From Lachnospiraceae bacterium UBA7050 (lineage in GTDB: Bacteria > Bacillota > Clostridia > Lachnospirales > Lachnospiraceae), in contig DLAJ01000010.1 in assembly GCA_002493905.1 (NCBI GenBank), forward strand, positions 80,280 through 144,279: a DNA stretch of 64,000 nt. The letters run 5' to 3'. Both the position numbers and the translations under genes were made by a program. Below, piece after piece: positions 1-8,386 of the stretch. The first letter of the stretch is position 1; every line of letters starts with the position of its first letter. The notes beneath the pieces are model-generated. The model did not search any database. It saw nothing but the letters and a program-made list of their open reading frames with translations, and was not told the origin of the DNA.

Positions 1-1012
1 CCAGTACCATACCGACCGTCTTTCCGATCTCGTGAATATCCGTCGTATGAATCTTGTATTCGCGCTGCGCCGTTTTTACGATAATCTCATAGTGAACACC
101 TTTGAACACGCTGCTGATGATCTCACCGACAAGCAGCGCCCGCTCCGGCTCCACGATCTCAATATCCTCCGGACGCAGAACGACTTCGATCTCCTCATTT
201 TCCTTAAAGCCCTTGTCCACGCACTCGAACTCATACCCGTCGAATTTCACAAGGCAGTCCCTGATCATATTCCCTTCAATGATGTTGGATTCCCCGATGA
301 AATCCGCAACAAAGCGGTTTTCCGGCTCGTTATAGATATCAACGGGCGTCCCGATCTGCTGAATCTTGCCGTCATTCATCACGACGACCGTATCCGACAT
401 GGAGAGCGCCTCCTCCTGATCATGCGTCACAAAAATAAAGGTGATACCGACCTCCTGCTGAATCTTTTTTAACTCTCCCTGCATCTCCTTGCGCAGCTTT
501 GCGTCAAGCGCGCTTAATGGTTCGTCAAGCAAAAGCACCTTCGGCTCGTTTACAAGCGCACGGGCGATCGCGACGCGCTGCTGCTGTCCGCCAGAAAGCA
601 GCGTGACATCTCTTTTTTCAAAACCGTCCAGTCCCACGAGCGAGAGCATCTTCTTCACTTTCTGTTTAATGACGGATTTATCCACTTTTTTAATATTTAA
701 GCCGAACGCCACATTATCGTACACATTCAAAAAGGGGAAAAGCGCATATTTCTGAAATACCGTGTTGATCTCGCGTTTATAGGGCGGTACTTTGGCAATA
801 TCGATGCCGTTAAACAACAGCTCCCCCTTGCTCGGCTCCTCAAAGCCCGCAATGATACGCAAAATCGTCGTCTTTCCACAGCCGGAAGGTCCAAGCAGCG
901 TCAAAAACTGATTCTCGTAAATGTTTAAGTCAATGCCGCGCAATACCTGCTGGTCGTCAAAATTCTTTGTAATTCCCCTAAGTTCGATGATGCAGTTACC
1001 CATATCCGCCAT
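1..1012 (-). CDS. potA: Spermidine/putrescine ABC transporter ATP-binding protein PotA (3' end outside window)
   Basis: ATPase of the polyamine importer, acting on the cytoplasmic face of the membrane. Reading the minus strand from ATG at 1012 gives a typical PotA N-terminus followed by Walker A GPSGCGKTT, the Q-loop region with FQKYALFP, signature LSGGQQQRVAIARA, Walker B LLLDEPLSALD and the switch His in FVTHDQEEA; the C-terminal regulatory (TOBE-like) part starts before the frame leaves the window at base 1. An AGGA lies 7 nt before the ATG. It follows the XRE-cupin regulator by 48 nt, the common clostridial order regulator-potA-potB-potC-potD, so the permeases and binding protein should lie beyond the edge. 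Family assignment is firm; spermidine versus putrescine preference is not visible. Confidence 0.93.
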   Translation of the reverse strand, partial: MADMGNCIIELRGITKNFDDQQVLRGIDLNIYENQFLTLLGPSGCGKTTILRIIAGFEEPSKGELLFNGIDIAKVPPYKREINTVFQKYALFPFLNVYDNVAFGLNIKKVDKSVIKQKVKKMLSLVGLDGFEKRDVTLLSGGQQQRVAIARALVNEPKVLLLDEPLSALDAKLRKEMQGELKKIQQEVGITFIFVTHDQEEALSMSDTVVVMNDGKIQQIGTPVDIYNEPENRFVADFIGESNIIEGNMIRDCLVKFDGYEFECVDKGFKENEEIEVVLRPEDIEIVEPERALLVGEIISSVFKGVHYEIIVKTAQREYKIHTTDIHEIGKTVGMVL

Positions 1013-1060
1013 GTCTGCGTCCTGTCCCTTTCCTGGCTCTCTGCCCAAGTATTTGATTTC

Positions 1061-1594
1061 CTAAAAGCTTGGCGGCGCGCTCACCCACAATATCTGCGCG
1101 CCTTTTTTCGATTCTATGTAATGCTTGTATTTCGGCTCAAAATAAAAGGACTCTCCCTTCTGCGCCTTATAGGTCTTGCCGTCGATCACAACCGATATCT
1201 GACCGCTTAAGACAAACCCGAATTCTTCCCCTTCATGCGGATTATCCGGATAGGTCGCGCCGCCCGGCGAGAGCGTTAATAAGATCGGTTCCATCATATT
1301 TTTCTGGGCATTCGGAATGATCCATTCGATTTTGTTGCCCAGCTCTTTATCTTCCTTTTCAAAATAATCGGTTTTATGAAACACGACCTGTTCGTCCGCC
1401 GAATCGTTAAAAAACGTCTTTAAGTCCGTCCCCAGACACTGCAGGATGTCGATCAGCGTCGCGATAGACGGCGATGTTAGATCTCTCTCCACCTGCGAGA
1501 TAAAGCCCTTCGAAAGCTCCGCCCTGTCGGCAAGCTCCTCCTGCGTCAGTCCCTTCAGCATTCTCAACTCTTTGATCTTATTCCCGATTTCCAC
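1061..1594 (-). CDS. XRE-family regulator with C-terminal cupin domain (PuuR-like)
   Basis: Transcriptional regulator of 177 residues. Residues about 6-60 form a lambda-repressor-like helix-turn-helix (GLTQEELADRAELSKGFISQ), and residues about 105-175 form a small cupin barrel (HEGEEFGFVLSG) that in PuuR-type proteins is the ligand-sensing part. The start is GTG at 1594 with AAGGGG 5 nt upstream. It is the first gene of the pot operon, so it probably senses polyamines or their catabolites and controls its own promoter. A 19-bp palindrome at 1765-1783 is the likely operator. The family is clear; the ligand is inferred from context. Confidence 0.88.
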   Translation of the reverse strand: MEIGNKIKELRMLKGLTQEELADRAELSKGFISQVERDLTSPSIATLIDILQCLGTDLKTFFNDSADEQVVFHKTDYFEKEDKELGNKIEWIIPNAQKNMMEPILLTLSPGGATYPDNPHEGEEFGFVLSGQISVVIDGKTYKAQKGESFYFEPKYKHYIESKKGAQILWVSAPPSF

Positions 1595-1751
1595 AAAAAC
1601 CCCTTTTCCGCGTGGAAGTGCATTCCCTTCGCGCTATGTAATTGCTTTCCCCGATTGCCCTGCAGGACAGACCGTCTTTATTTTCATCCAAAGCACCCTA
1701 TTGCCAGAATCAATACACTAAACTTCAAGTTCAGCCATACTATCCTTTGTA

Positions 1752-1780
1752 ATTATAAACACAAAGTTTAGAATTTCTAA
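1752..1780 (-). promoter_or_regulatory. Candidate promoter of the XRE-pot operon
   Basis: On the minus strand a perfect TATAAT (1757-1752) is preceded by a 17-nt spacer and a weak TTAGAA (1780-1775). The -35 lies inside the palindrome at 1765-1783, which fits repression by occlusion. The weak -35 is the main doubt. Confidence 0.5.
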
Positions 1781-1783
1781 ACT
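1765..1783. promoter_or_regulatory. 19-bp palindromic operator candidate upstream of the XRE-pot operon
   Basis: AGTTTAGAATTTCTAAACT is a perfect inverted repeat around one central base. A related element, CTAAACTTCAAGTTCAG, lies at 1718-1734 between the promoter and the regulator gene and shares CTAAACT with it. Position over the -35 suggests it is the binding site of the adjacent XRE-cupin regulator (inference). Confidence 0.55.
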
Positions 1784-1846
1784 CACAAGGTCTAGTATAC
1801 ATCTTTATCGCACGATGTCAATACTTATTTTACGAAAAAAAGCGCA

Positions 1847-1890
1847 GTAAAAAACAGGGCATATAGAAATCTATAGGCCCTGTTTTTTAC
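1847..1890. terminator. Bidirectional rho-independent terminator
   Basis: GTAAAAAACAGGGC (1847-1860) pairs perfectly with GCCCTGTTTTTTAC (1877-1890), with an inner TATAG/CTATA stem in the loop. On either strand the hairpin ends in a T-run. It follows the stop of the RCC1-repeat gene (minus strand). The rest of the 1595-1904 gap holds the promoter and operators of the pot operon. Confidence 0.85.
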
Positions 1891-1904
1891 CCTTGTACCG
1901 GGTT

Positions 1905-3500
1905 TTAACCGATTTTCACCCGATCCGCGATTTTCACGGGAGCGGTTCTTTGGTGTTCCCATGAGCCCTGCCCCAGCTGACAGTATTCATCTGCTCCGCA
2001 GCCCCAAAGCGTGCCGTCCGTCCGCAGGATATAGGTATTAAACGATGTCGTATATATGTCAAAAACCTGATCCATCACAAATGTGGGGCTTGGGATTCTT
2101 TCCGCAGTCCGGTTTCCGATTTCCCCATTGCTGTTCATTCCCCATCCCCAAAGTGTGTTATCCGTCCGGATCGCAAAGGTACTAAACGCGCCAACATGAA
2201 TGCTGCTGACATTTTCCATAATCGGAACCGGCACCGCGCTTTCAAATGACTGACCGCTTCCTGTAAAATCCAAAGCCGGCGCTTTTCCCCATGCCCACAA
2301 AATATTGTCCTGCTTTATCATATAATTTGCAAGGTCGCTGGATGCAGCAGTGAATACACCGTCCGCTATCTTCTTCGGGTGCGTGATTGCGTTATGAAGG
2401 ATCATCATTCCCTCCGTATGAGAAAAAGAAGAGCCCCAGTGCCAACAGGAACCGTCCGTTTTTATAGCGGTGCAAGAACCGTCTTTCGTCTGAAACGTCC
2501 GCACATGATCCATAATTTTCACAGGCGATAACTGGCTGTCCCTATTACCGTTCCCCAACTGTCCCGCATGATTGTGACCCCATGCCCACAGTGAGCCGTC
2601 TGACTGAATGGCATAAGTGCTTGCCACATCATCTGTCATACCGGAATAATAGGTTGCATTAGCGGCATAGACCACATGATCCATGATTTTCACGGGTGTC
2701 AGGTGCGGATTGCAGGTTCCGTCCCCCAGCTCCCCCCAATGGTTGGTTCCCCACCCCCACAGCGTACCGTCAGATTTCAGCGCAATTACAGCATATCCCT
2801 GATGGATCGATTGATAGGCTCCCGGTTCATACCATGAATATTTTTTGCTTTCGACATAAACCACATCATCCATGATTTTCACGGGTATCCTGGAAGGCTG
2901 GACGGTACCGTCCCCGAACGCGCCGTTATTTTCCCCCAATGCCCACAGACTGTTATCAGTGGTAATGGCATAGCAGGTCATATCTCCGTTGCTATAAACG
3001 GATTTCACATGATCCATGACCTTGACGGGAACTCCCCGGCTTCCCTCCATCCAGTCCCCCGCAATCCAATCCGCCGGCATCATCATCATCGATCCAATGC
3101 TTCCGGCTCCCCCACAGGTCCACAAGGTTTGATCTTCTTTTATGAACGCGCAAAAATAAATTCCGGCACAAAAGTTCCGGGCTCCGATCTCCGCAGAAAC
3201 CTGAAATCCAGCGGCATTGCCCGACAGCTCTGTTCCCGCCCCTTCTTCCCGCACATCGGAGTCAGGAAGACCATTCATGCTGCGTCCCTCCGCAAAACCG
3301 TATGTGATAAAATGATTCCAAAGAGCTTCCGCATCATTTCCGTAAACCGCTCTCACATCTGGATACATGGATGCATAATAGTCCGGGTCAAATTGCTCTC
3401 TCGAAGGTGCCGCGGATACGCTCACACTGTTAAAGAACACCAAAATCACCGACAAAAGTGTTCCTAACATTCTCTTTTGTTTCATCTTTTTCCCTGTCAT
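1905..3500 (-). CDS. Secreted RCC1-repeat (beta-propeller) protein
   Basis: 531-residue exported protein. It has a Lys-rich n-region, a hydrophobic core and a likely signal cleavage after VSVSAA. Residues about 35-75 carry the FDPDYYASMYPDVR...HFITYGFAEGRS module often found at the N-terminus of clostridial surface proteins. From about residue 105 to the C-terminus there are about seven RCC1/BNR-type repeats with the core LWxWGxNxxGxLGxG followed by PVKIMDxV, which should fold as a seven-bladed propeller. No cell-wall anchor is visible. The ATG overlaps the stop of the GH5 gene (ATGA, 3497-3500), so the two are translationally coupled. Such propellers usually bind proteins or glycans; no enzymatic motif is seen and the role is unknown. 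Confidence 0.85.
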   Translation of the reverse strand: MTGKKMKQKRMLGTLLSVILVFFNSVSVSAAPSREQFDPDYYASMYPDVRAVYGNDAEALWNHFITYGFAEGRSMNGLPDSDVREEGAGTELSGNAAGFQVSAEIGARNFCAGIYFCAFIKEDQTLWTCGGAGSIGSMMMMPADWIAGDWMEGSRGVPVKVMDHVKSVYSNGDMTCYAITTDNSLWALGENNGAFGDGTVQPSRIPVKIMDDVVYVESKKYSWYEPGAYQSIHQGYAVIALKSDGTLWGWGTNHWGELGDGTCNPHLTPVKIMDHVVYAANATYYSGMTDDVASTYAIQSDGSLWAWGHNHAGQLGNGNRDSQLSPVKIMDHVRTFQTKDGSCTAIKTDGSCWHWGSSFSHTEGMMILHNAITHPKKIADGVFTAASSDLANYMIKQDNILWAWGKAPALDFTGSGQSFESAVPVPIMENVSSIHVGAFSTFAIRTDNTLWGWGMNSNGEIGNRTAERIPSPTFVMDQVFDIYTTSFNTYILRTDGTLWGCGADEYCQLGQGSWEHQRTAPVKIADRVKIG

Positions 3501-4444
3501 TTTCTCTTTTCAGCTCTCCCAATAAAGGACCCATTCCCGCCAAGCCTCTTTTTCATCCAGAGACCGGTTTCGGTCAGATCATCGTCGCCCCAATCGGACG
3601 TCTTTGTACAGGGCACCTTAATCATGGAAGAGGATTCGTCACGGTTTGCCAGATTCCACTGTGCATAACTCATGCAGTGCGCATCCGCAAACTCCGCCCA
3701 CTTATGTGCCTCCTCATCGTCCAGATCGCCATTACCCGACGCATCACAGTTGCTATACTCACTAATGAATACCGGTGCTCCCTTGCTCAGAGCATAGCTG
3801 ACCTTATCACGAAGATACTGCTTATGCGTCGCAGCATAATAATGAACTGCGTACATGAGCTGTTCTCCTTCAATGGGGTCGTCAGCAGCATGATCCACAT
3901 CCTGCGACCAGTTCGGCGTACCGATGATAATGACTGCCTTGGGTGCTTTTTTGCGGATCACGGGAATGACCTCCTCCGCATAGGCTTTGACAACAGCCCA
4001 ATTCACACCCTCTCCGTTCGGCTCGTTGCAGATCTCGTAAAGTACATTCTCATATCCGGCGTACTTCTGCGTCATTTCTGCAAAAAACTTCTTTGCTTCT
4101 TCCTTATTCGTCTGCGGATTGCCGTCGCTTAAGATATGCCAGTCAATAATCACATACATGCCAAGCTCCACAGCCGCCTTCACACCGGTGTCGATCAGAC
4201 CTTTTAAGTAATCCTGATCGCCGTCCGTTAAATAGCCGCCTTCCTCTGCCGTATACATCGCAAGGCGGATCAAGTTTGCGCCCCAGTCCCTGACCGTCTC
4301 AAACGCCGCCTTATTGATGTATTCAGGATACCATACAATACCGAGCGTGCTCGGTCCCTTTAACTGAAACGGCGTCCCGTTCTTGTCCGTCAGTTGTGTT
4401 CCCCGCACAGTCAGCGCACCGTGCGTCTCAAATGCTGTTGCCAT
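3497..4444 (-). CDS. Glycoside hydrolase family 5 endoglucanase-like enzyme
   Basis: 315-residue TIM-barrel glycosidase acting on beta-1,4-glucans or related mannans. The acid/base is Glu in CNEPNG (about residue 141) and the nucleophile is Glu in FISEYSNCD (about residue 229); the N-terminal strand motif LKGPSTLGI and the WHIL segment match the cellulase (GH5_2-like) group. The start at 4444 is chosen because GGAGG lies 8 nt upstream and the frame begins just before the conserved ETHGALTVRG strand; a longer open frame to 4501 lacks a good ribosome site. There is no signal peptide, so the enzyme appears cytosolic, unlike the secreted RCC1 protein it is coupled to. Exact substrate cannot be read from sequence. 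Confidence 0.88.
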   Translation of the reverse strand: MATAFETHGALTVRGTQLTDKNGTPFQLKGPSTLGIVWYPEYINKAAFETVRDWGANLIRLAMYTAEEGGYLTDGDQDYLKGLIDTGVKAAVELGMYVIIDWHILSDGNPQTNKEEAKKFFAEMTQKYAGYENVLYEICNEPNGEGVNWAVVKAYAEEVIPVIRKKAPKAVIIIGTPNWSQDVDHAADDPIEGEQLMYAVHYYAATHKQYLRDKVSYALSKGAPVFISEYSNCDASGNGDLDDEEAHKWAEFADAHCMSYAQWNLANRDESSSMIKVPCTKTSDWGDDDLTETGLWMKKRLGGNGSFIGRAEKRK

Positions 4445-4582
4445 TCTGTCACCCTCCATTTCTCTCTGCTCTTTCCTGCCATTCATCCTCCCGGCAGGCA
4501 CACATGTCCGCTTTATTCCGCTGCGAAATCCCGTCCTGCAGAGACATCCGTGTCATACCTTCCCATTCTGTACGGTTTTCCA

Positions 4583-5107
4583 TCACTGCCCGTCCCACAG
4601 AACCACTTCTCCCGCCGCAAGCGATTTTTGTACATCGATCAGCCTTTGATTCGATGAGCCGCGGAAACGCAGCGTAATGTCATGCAGTTCGTCCACATAA
4701 CGCCCGTCCACCATCACGTCAAAGCATGACAGCAGTTCCCGCGTCAATTCCCATTTCGGAAACATCTCCGCCACAATCTCGCGGTCAAACAGATAACCCG
4801 AAAAACACCAGATATCCTTATTCGGCAGTTCCTCCTTCACCCGTTTTACAAACGGAAGCAGCCCGACCTGATTCTGGTATTCCATCGGCTCGCCCCCGAG
4901 CAGTGTCAAACCGCGCACATAGTACGGGCGAAGCTCCTCAATCAGCATATCCATCGTTCCGCGCGTAAATTCTTTTCCATACCCGAAATCCCACGCGACC
5001 TCGTTAAAACAATTCCTGCACCTGTGATTGCAGCCGCTCACAAACAGCGACACCCGCACACCCGGACCGTTCGCGATATCGCAGGTTTTAATCTCCGCAT
5101 AATTCAT
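4583..5107 (-). CDS. nrdG: Anaerobic ribonucleotide reductase activating protein NrdG
   Basis: Radical-SAM activase that uses a 4Fe-4S cluster and S-adenosylmethionine to install the glycyl radical on NrdD. The 174-residue protein has the cluster motif C26-x3-C30-x2-C33 (GCNHRCRNC), the SAM-binding GGEP segment (LLGGEPM, about residues 70-76) and the family length. The ATG at 5107 is the only sensible start. It lies 32 nt downstream of nrdD in the same operon, so it shares the nrdD promoter with the NrdR-like boxes. Confidence 0.96.
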   Translation of the reverse strand: MNYAEIKTCDIANGPGVRVSLFVSGCNHRCRNCFNEVAWDFGYGKEFTRGTMDMLIEELRPYYVRGLTLLGGEPMEYQNQVGLLPFVKRVKEELPNKDIWCFSGYLFDREIVAEMFPKWELTRELLSCFDVMVDGRYVDELHDITLRFRGSSNQRLIDVQKSLAAGEVVLWDGQ

Positions 5108-5139
5108 AGCAAGTCCTCAAAAGAATGAGATACGCTTCC

Positions 5140-7344
5140 TTATAAGTGCAGCACGCGCTCCTTGATCTCCTGCGTTCTGCCCTGATTCCAGAACTGCGTG
5201 CCGATATAACCGCAGGTTCTGCGCGCCACATTCATCTTATTCTGATCACGGTTTCCACAGTTCGGGCACTCCCACATCAGTTTTCCATGGTCGTCCGTCA
5301 CAATCTGAATTTCTCCGTTGTAGCCGCACTCCTGACAGTAATCGCTCTTGGTGTTCAGCTCCGCATACATGATATTTTCATAAATATACTGCATCACGGC
5401 AAGCACCGCATCCAGATTATTCTGCATATTCGGCACTTCGACATAGCTGATCGCACCGCCCGGCGAAAGCTCCTGAAACTGGGCCTCGAACTTCAGTTTC
5501 TCAAATGCATTGATTTTTTCAGTCACATGCACGTGATAACTGTTTGTGATATAGTTTTTATCCGTTACGCCCTCAATGATTCCAAACCGTTTCTGAAGGC
5601 ATTTTGCAAACTTATAAGTCGTAGACTCAAGCGGCGTCCCGTACAGGCTGAAATCAATATTTGATTCTGCCTTCCATTTGCGGCAGGCTTCGTTCAGATA
5701 TTTCATAACCTGTAATGCAAACGGCGTCGCTTCCGGATCCGTATGGGACTTGCCCGTCATATATCTTGTGCACTCACATAACCCTGCATAGCCAAGCGAA
5801 ATTGTAGAATATCCGCCGTAAAGCAGCTTATCGATCTTTTCTCCCTTTTCTAAACGTGCGAGCGCACCGTTCTGCCAAAGGATCGGCGCGACGTCGGACG
5901 GCGTGCCTTTCAGGCGCTCATGACGATACATCAGAGCACGGTGACAGAGCTCTAACCGCTCGTCCATGATCTCCCAGAATCTGCCCATATCCCCATTCGA
6001 GGAACATGCCACATCCACAAGGTTGATCGTCACAACGCCCTGATTAAAGCGCCCGTAATATTTATGCTTACCCGGCTCGTAATTCTGCGCATTGGCAATA
6101 TTCCCTGCACCAGTATCCGTAAATCGGTCCGGTGTCAGAAAAGAACGGCATCCCATGCACGGATAGCAGTCCCCCTGCTTTAATTTTTTCATGATCTTTT
6201 CGGAAATATAATCCGGCACGAGCCGCTTTGCGGTACACTCCGCCGCAAGCTTCGTCAGCTCCCAATACTTGCTGCCTTCACGGATATTATCCTCCTCCAG
6301 CACATAAATGAGCTTCGGGAACGCCGGCGTAATATAAACACCCTTCTCATTCTTAACGCCCTTGATGCGCTGGCGCAGTACCTCCTCTATGACCGCTGCC
6401 AGATCATCCCGCGTCTGCCCCGCCGGAACTTCGTTCAGATACATAAATACGGTGACAAACGGCGCCTGTCCGTTCGTCGTCATAAGCGTGATGACCTGAT
6501 ATTGAATCATCTGCACGCCGCGGTTGATCTCCTCTTTGACGCGGCACTCCGCCATGCGGTTCACCATTTCTTCATCATGATCCACACCGACAAGCTCAAG
6601 CTCTTTGCGGACTTCCTCACGGAATTTTAAGCGGCTGATCTGCACAAACGGCGCCAAATGCGCCAGTGAAAAGCTCTGCCCGCCGTACTGTGACGAAGCG
6701 ATCTGCGCAATGCTCTGCGTAGCGATATTGCACGCAGTCGAGAAACTCTTCGGCTTATCAATCATCGTCTCGCTGACAACCGTTCCGTTCTGCAGCATAT
6801 CCTCCAGATTGACAAGGCAGCAGTTGTGCATATGCTGTGCAAAATAATCTGCGTCATGAAAATGAATGATACCCCTTTCATGTGCCTCGACAATATCCGC
6901 AGGCAGCAGAAAACGCTTCGTGATGTCCTTGCTGACTTCACCCGCCATATAGTCGCGCTGCACACTGTTAACGGTCGGATTCTTGTTGGAATTCTCCTGC
7001 TTAACCTCCTCGTTATTGCACTCGAGAAGACTTAAAATCTGTTCATCCGTTGAATTGGACTTTCTGACAAGCGCTCTCCTGTAACGGTACGTGATATAGT
7101 TTCTTGCAACGGAAAAAGCACGCTGATTCATGATCTGGTTCTCCACCATATCCTGAATTTCTTCAACGCCCGGCGCGCGCTGCATGGAAGCACATGCCTG
7201 CTCCACGCTTAAGGCAATCCGTTTAATCTGTTCGTCAGACATTTTTTCACTGTCTACAACGCTTAGATTCGCCTTTCTGATCGCGGCTTCGATCTTGTCC
7301 ATATCAAAGCCGACTTCCGAGCCGCTTCTTTTAATAATTTTCAT
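5140..7344 (-). CDS. nrdD: Anaerobic (class III) ribonucleoside-triphosphate reductase NrdD
   Basis: Glycyl-radical enzyme making deoxyribonucleotides without oxygen. The 734-residue protein has an N-terminal ATP-cone (MKIIKRSGSEVGFDMDKIEAA..., about residues 1-90), a catalytic barrel with HxxD-type motifs (IHFHDADYF), a C-terminal zinc site formed by CQECG and CPNCG, and the glycyl-radical loop RRTCGYIG close to the C-terminus. The start is ATG at 7344 with a purine-rich GGGG upstream. It is followed by nrdG. The ATP-cone implies allosteric control by dATP; transcription is probably NrdR-controlled (see the promoter region). Confidence 0.97.
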   Translation of the reverse strand: MKIIKRSGSEVGFDMDKIEAAIRKANLSVVDSEKMSDEQIKRIALSVEQACASMQRAPGVEEIQDMVENQIMNQRAFSVARNYITYRYRRALVRKSNSTDEQILSLLECNNEEVKQENSNKNPTVNSVQRDYMAGEVSKDITKRFLLPADIVEAHERGIIHFHDADYFAQHMHNCCLVNLEDMLQNGTVVSETMIDKPKSFSTACNIATQSIAQIASSQYGGQSFSLAHLAPFVQISRLKFREEVRKELELVGVDHDEEMVNRMAECRVKEEINRGVQMIQYQVITLMTTNGQAPFVTVFMYLNEVPAGQTRDDLAAVIEEVLRQRIKGVKNEKGVYITPAFPKLIYVLEEDNIREGSKYWELTKLAAECTAKRLVPDYISEKIMKKLKQGDCYPCMGCRSFLTPDRFTDTGAGNIANAQNYEPGKHKYYGRFNQGVVTINLVDVACSSNGDMGRFWEIMDERLELCHRALMYRHERLKGTPSDVAPILWQNGALARLEKGEKIDKLLYGGYSTISLGYAGLCECTRYMTGKSHTDPEATPFALQVMKYLNEACRKWKAESNIDFSLYGTPLESTTYKFAKCLQKRFGIIEGVTDKNYITNSYHVHVTEKINAFEKLKFEAQFQELSPGGAISYVEVPNMQNNLDAVLAVMQYIYENIMYAELNTKSDYCQECGYNGEIQIVTDDHGKLMWECPNCGNRDQNKMNVARRTCGYIGTQFWNQGRTQEIKERVLHL

Positions 7345-7378
7345 TCCCTGCTACCCCTTTATACATTTTTAACGTCGC

Positions 7379-7425
7379 ATACTATATATTGTAGCAGAGT
7401 TTTTACGGGTGTCAATATTTAGAAG
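7379..7425. promoter_or_regulatory. Tandem NrdR-box candidates over the nrdDG promoter
   Basis: Two 16-bp sites resemble the NrdR consensus acaCwAtATaTwGwgt: ATACTATATATTGTAG at 7379-7394 (13 of 16 positions, over the -10) and TGTCAATATTTAGAAG at 7410-7425 (about 10 of 16, over the -35). Their starts are 31 bp apart, i.e. three helical turns, the spacing known for paired NrdR boxes. The nrdR gene itself is not in the window. Confidence 0.68.
7388..7415 (-). promoter_or_regulatory. nrdDG promoter
   Basis: On the minus strand TTGACA (7415-7410), a 16-nt spacer and TACAAT (7393-7388) form a strong vegetative promoter about 45 nt before the nrdD ATG. Confidence 0.75.
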
Positions 7426-7493
7426 TGAAAAACAGAAAAAATACAATAAACTGCCCTTGAAAAATTTCCTTTGTCATATGCCGTCAGAGCCAT

Positions 7494-8306
7494 TTACCCC
7501 TCCGCCGGCTTATTCATTTCCTCCACTGGCGCATTCATTTCCTCTATCAACAAAGCCGGTTTTGCTGTCAGCTCGACCCATGCCGGAAGAAAGCCGCTCT
7601 TGATCGCGTTTCTCACCGAGCGGATATTCGACCATGCCGAGCAGTAGAACGGCACCTTCCCTCTTTCGAGAATCTCAACTGCCAGGCGGCTCGTAAGTGC
7701 CGATGCGATTCCGCGCCTCCGGTAATCCGGCAGCACATCCACTCCGATCTGCCACATCCTGCCGCAGTCGGCAGAACAGCCTGCCAGACCGACCAATTTC
7801 CCATTCTCATATGCGCCGACGCCGAGCACATCCAGTTCCTTTCTATCCTCGCACAGTGCGTTTCCCCACTCCGGCAGGTACAGCCTTGCAAAATCCGGCT
7901 GCTCCAGTATCTTCAGCTCATAATCGCATGGAAGCGTACGCAGCCTTGCTAAATCGGGCAGATAATACTCCGCCATAAAGCATACCCCATATCCTTTTTC
8001 CGCAAGCCTGCTGTCCAGCCAGTGCATATTCGGCGTTTCGAAACAGTGATAATATTGGTATCTTCTGATATATGCCTCCACAAGTTCTCTGAATTCTTCT
8101 TTTACGGACGCAACCAGATTGTTTCCGTAAGACACCAGATGGCAGGCGATCGGTTCCTTTAAGTATTTTCTCGCGCCCGCGCCGAGTGCGTGCGGGACAA
8201 TCCTGTTCGTTTCACAAAGAAAATCTGACGCTGTACAGTGGATGTCCGCGGCGGACTGCTCCATGGCAATTCTTAGAATATCATCCTGATTCATGATTAC
8301 GCTCAT
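7494..8306 (-). CDS. GNAT-family N-acetyltransferase
   Basis: 270-residue acetyl-CoA-dependent acyltransferase. The C-terminal half (about residues 125-255) is a GNAT fold with the pyrophosphate-binding loop VLPDYRRRGIASALTSRLA and the following strand PFYCSAWSNIRSVRNAIKSGF; the N-terminal half is a second, degenerate alpha/beta domain as in two-domain GNATs. The ATG at 8306 has AGGAG 9 nt upstream. The last 15 residues contain a short EEMN-rich duplication (LIEEMNAPVEEMNKP). Substrate is unknown. It appears to be a single-gene unit. Confidence 0.85.
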   Translation of the reverse strand: MSVIMNQDDILRIAMEQSAADIHCTASDFLCETNRIVPHALGAGARKYLKEPIACHLVSYGNNLVASVKEEFRELVEAYIRRYQYYHCFETPNMHWLDSRLAEKGYGVCFMAEYYLPDLARLRTLPCDYELKILEQPDFARLYLPEWGNALCEDRKELDVLGVGAYENGKLVGLAGCSADCGRMWQIGVDVLPDYRRRGIASALTSRLAVEILERGKVPFYCSAWSNIRSVRNAIKSGFLPAWVELTAKPALLIEEMNAPVEEMNKPAEG

Positions 8307-8346
8307 GCTGCGAGCTCCTTTCTTTGCGGACTGCTAATGCACCAAT

Positions 8347-8370
8347 GTCTGCGATGCCTGCAGCGCAGAC
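8347..8370. terminator. Hairpin downstream of the SH3-like surface protein gene
   Basis: GTCTGCG (8347-8353) pairs with CGCAGAC (8364-8370), just past the stop at 8387 on the minus strand. No strong T-run follows, so termination is only possible, not certain. Confidence 0.35.
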
Positions 8371-8386
8371 TTGGGATTGAAAATTT

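Noticed and set aside
3458..4132. 224-codon open frame on the plus strand opposite the GH5 gene
   Set aside because: Shadow of a firmly identified gene on the other strand.
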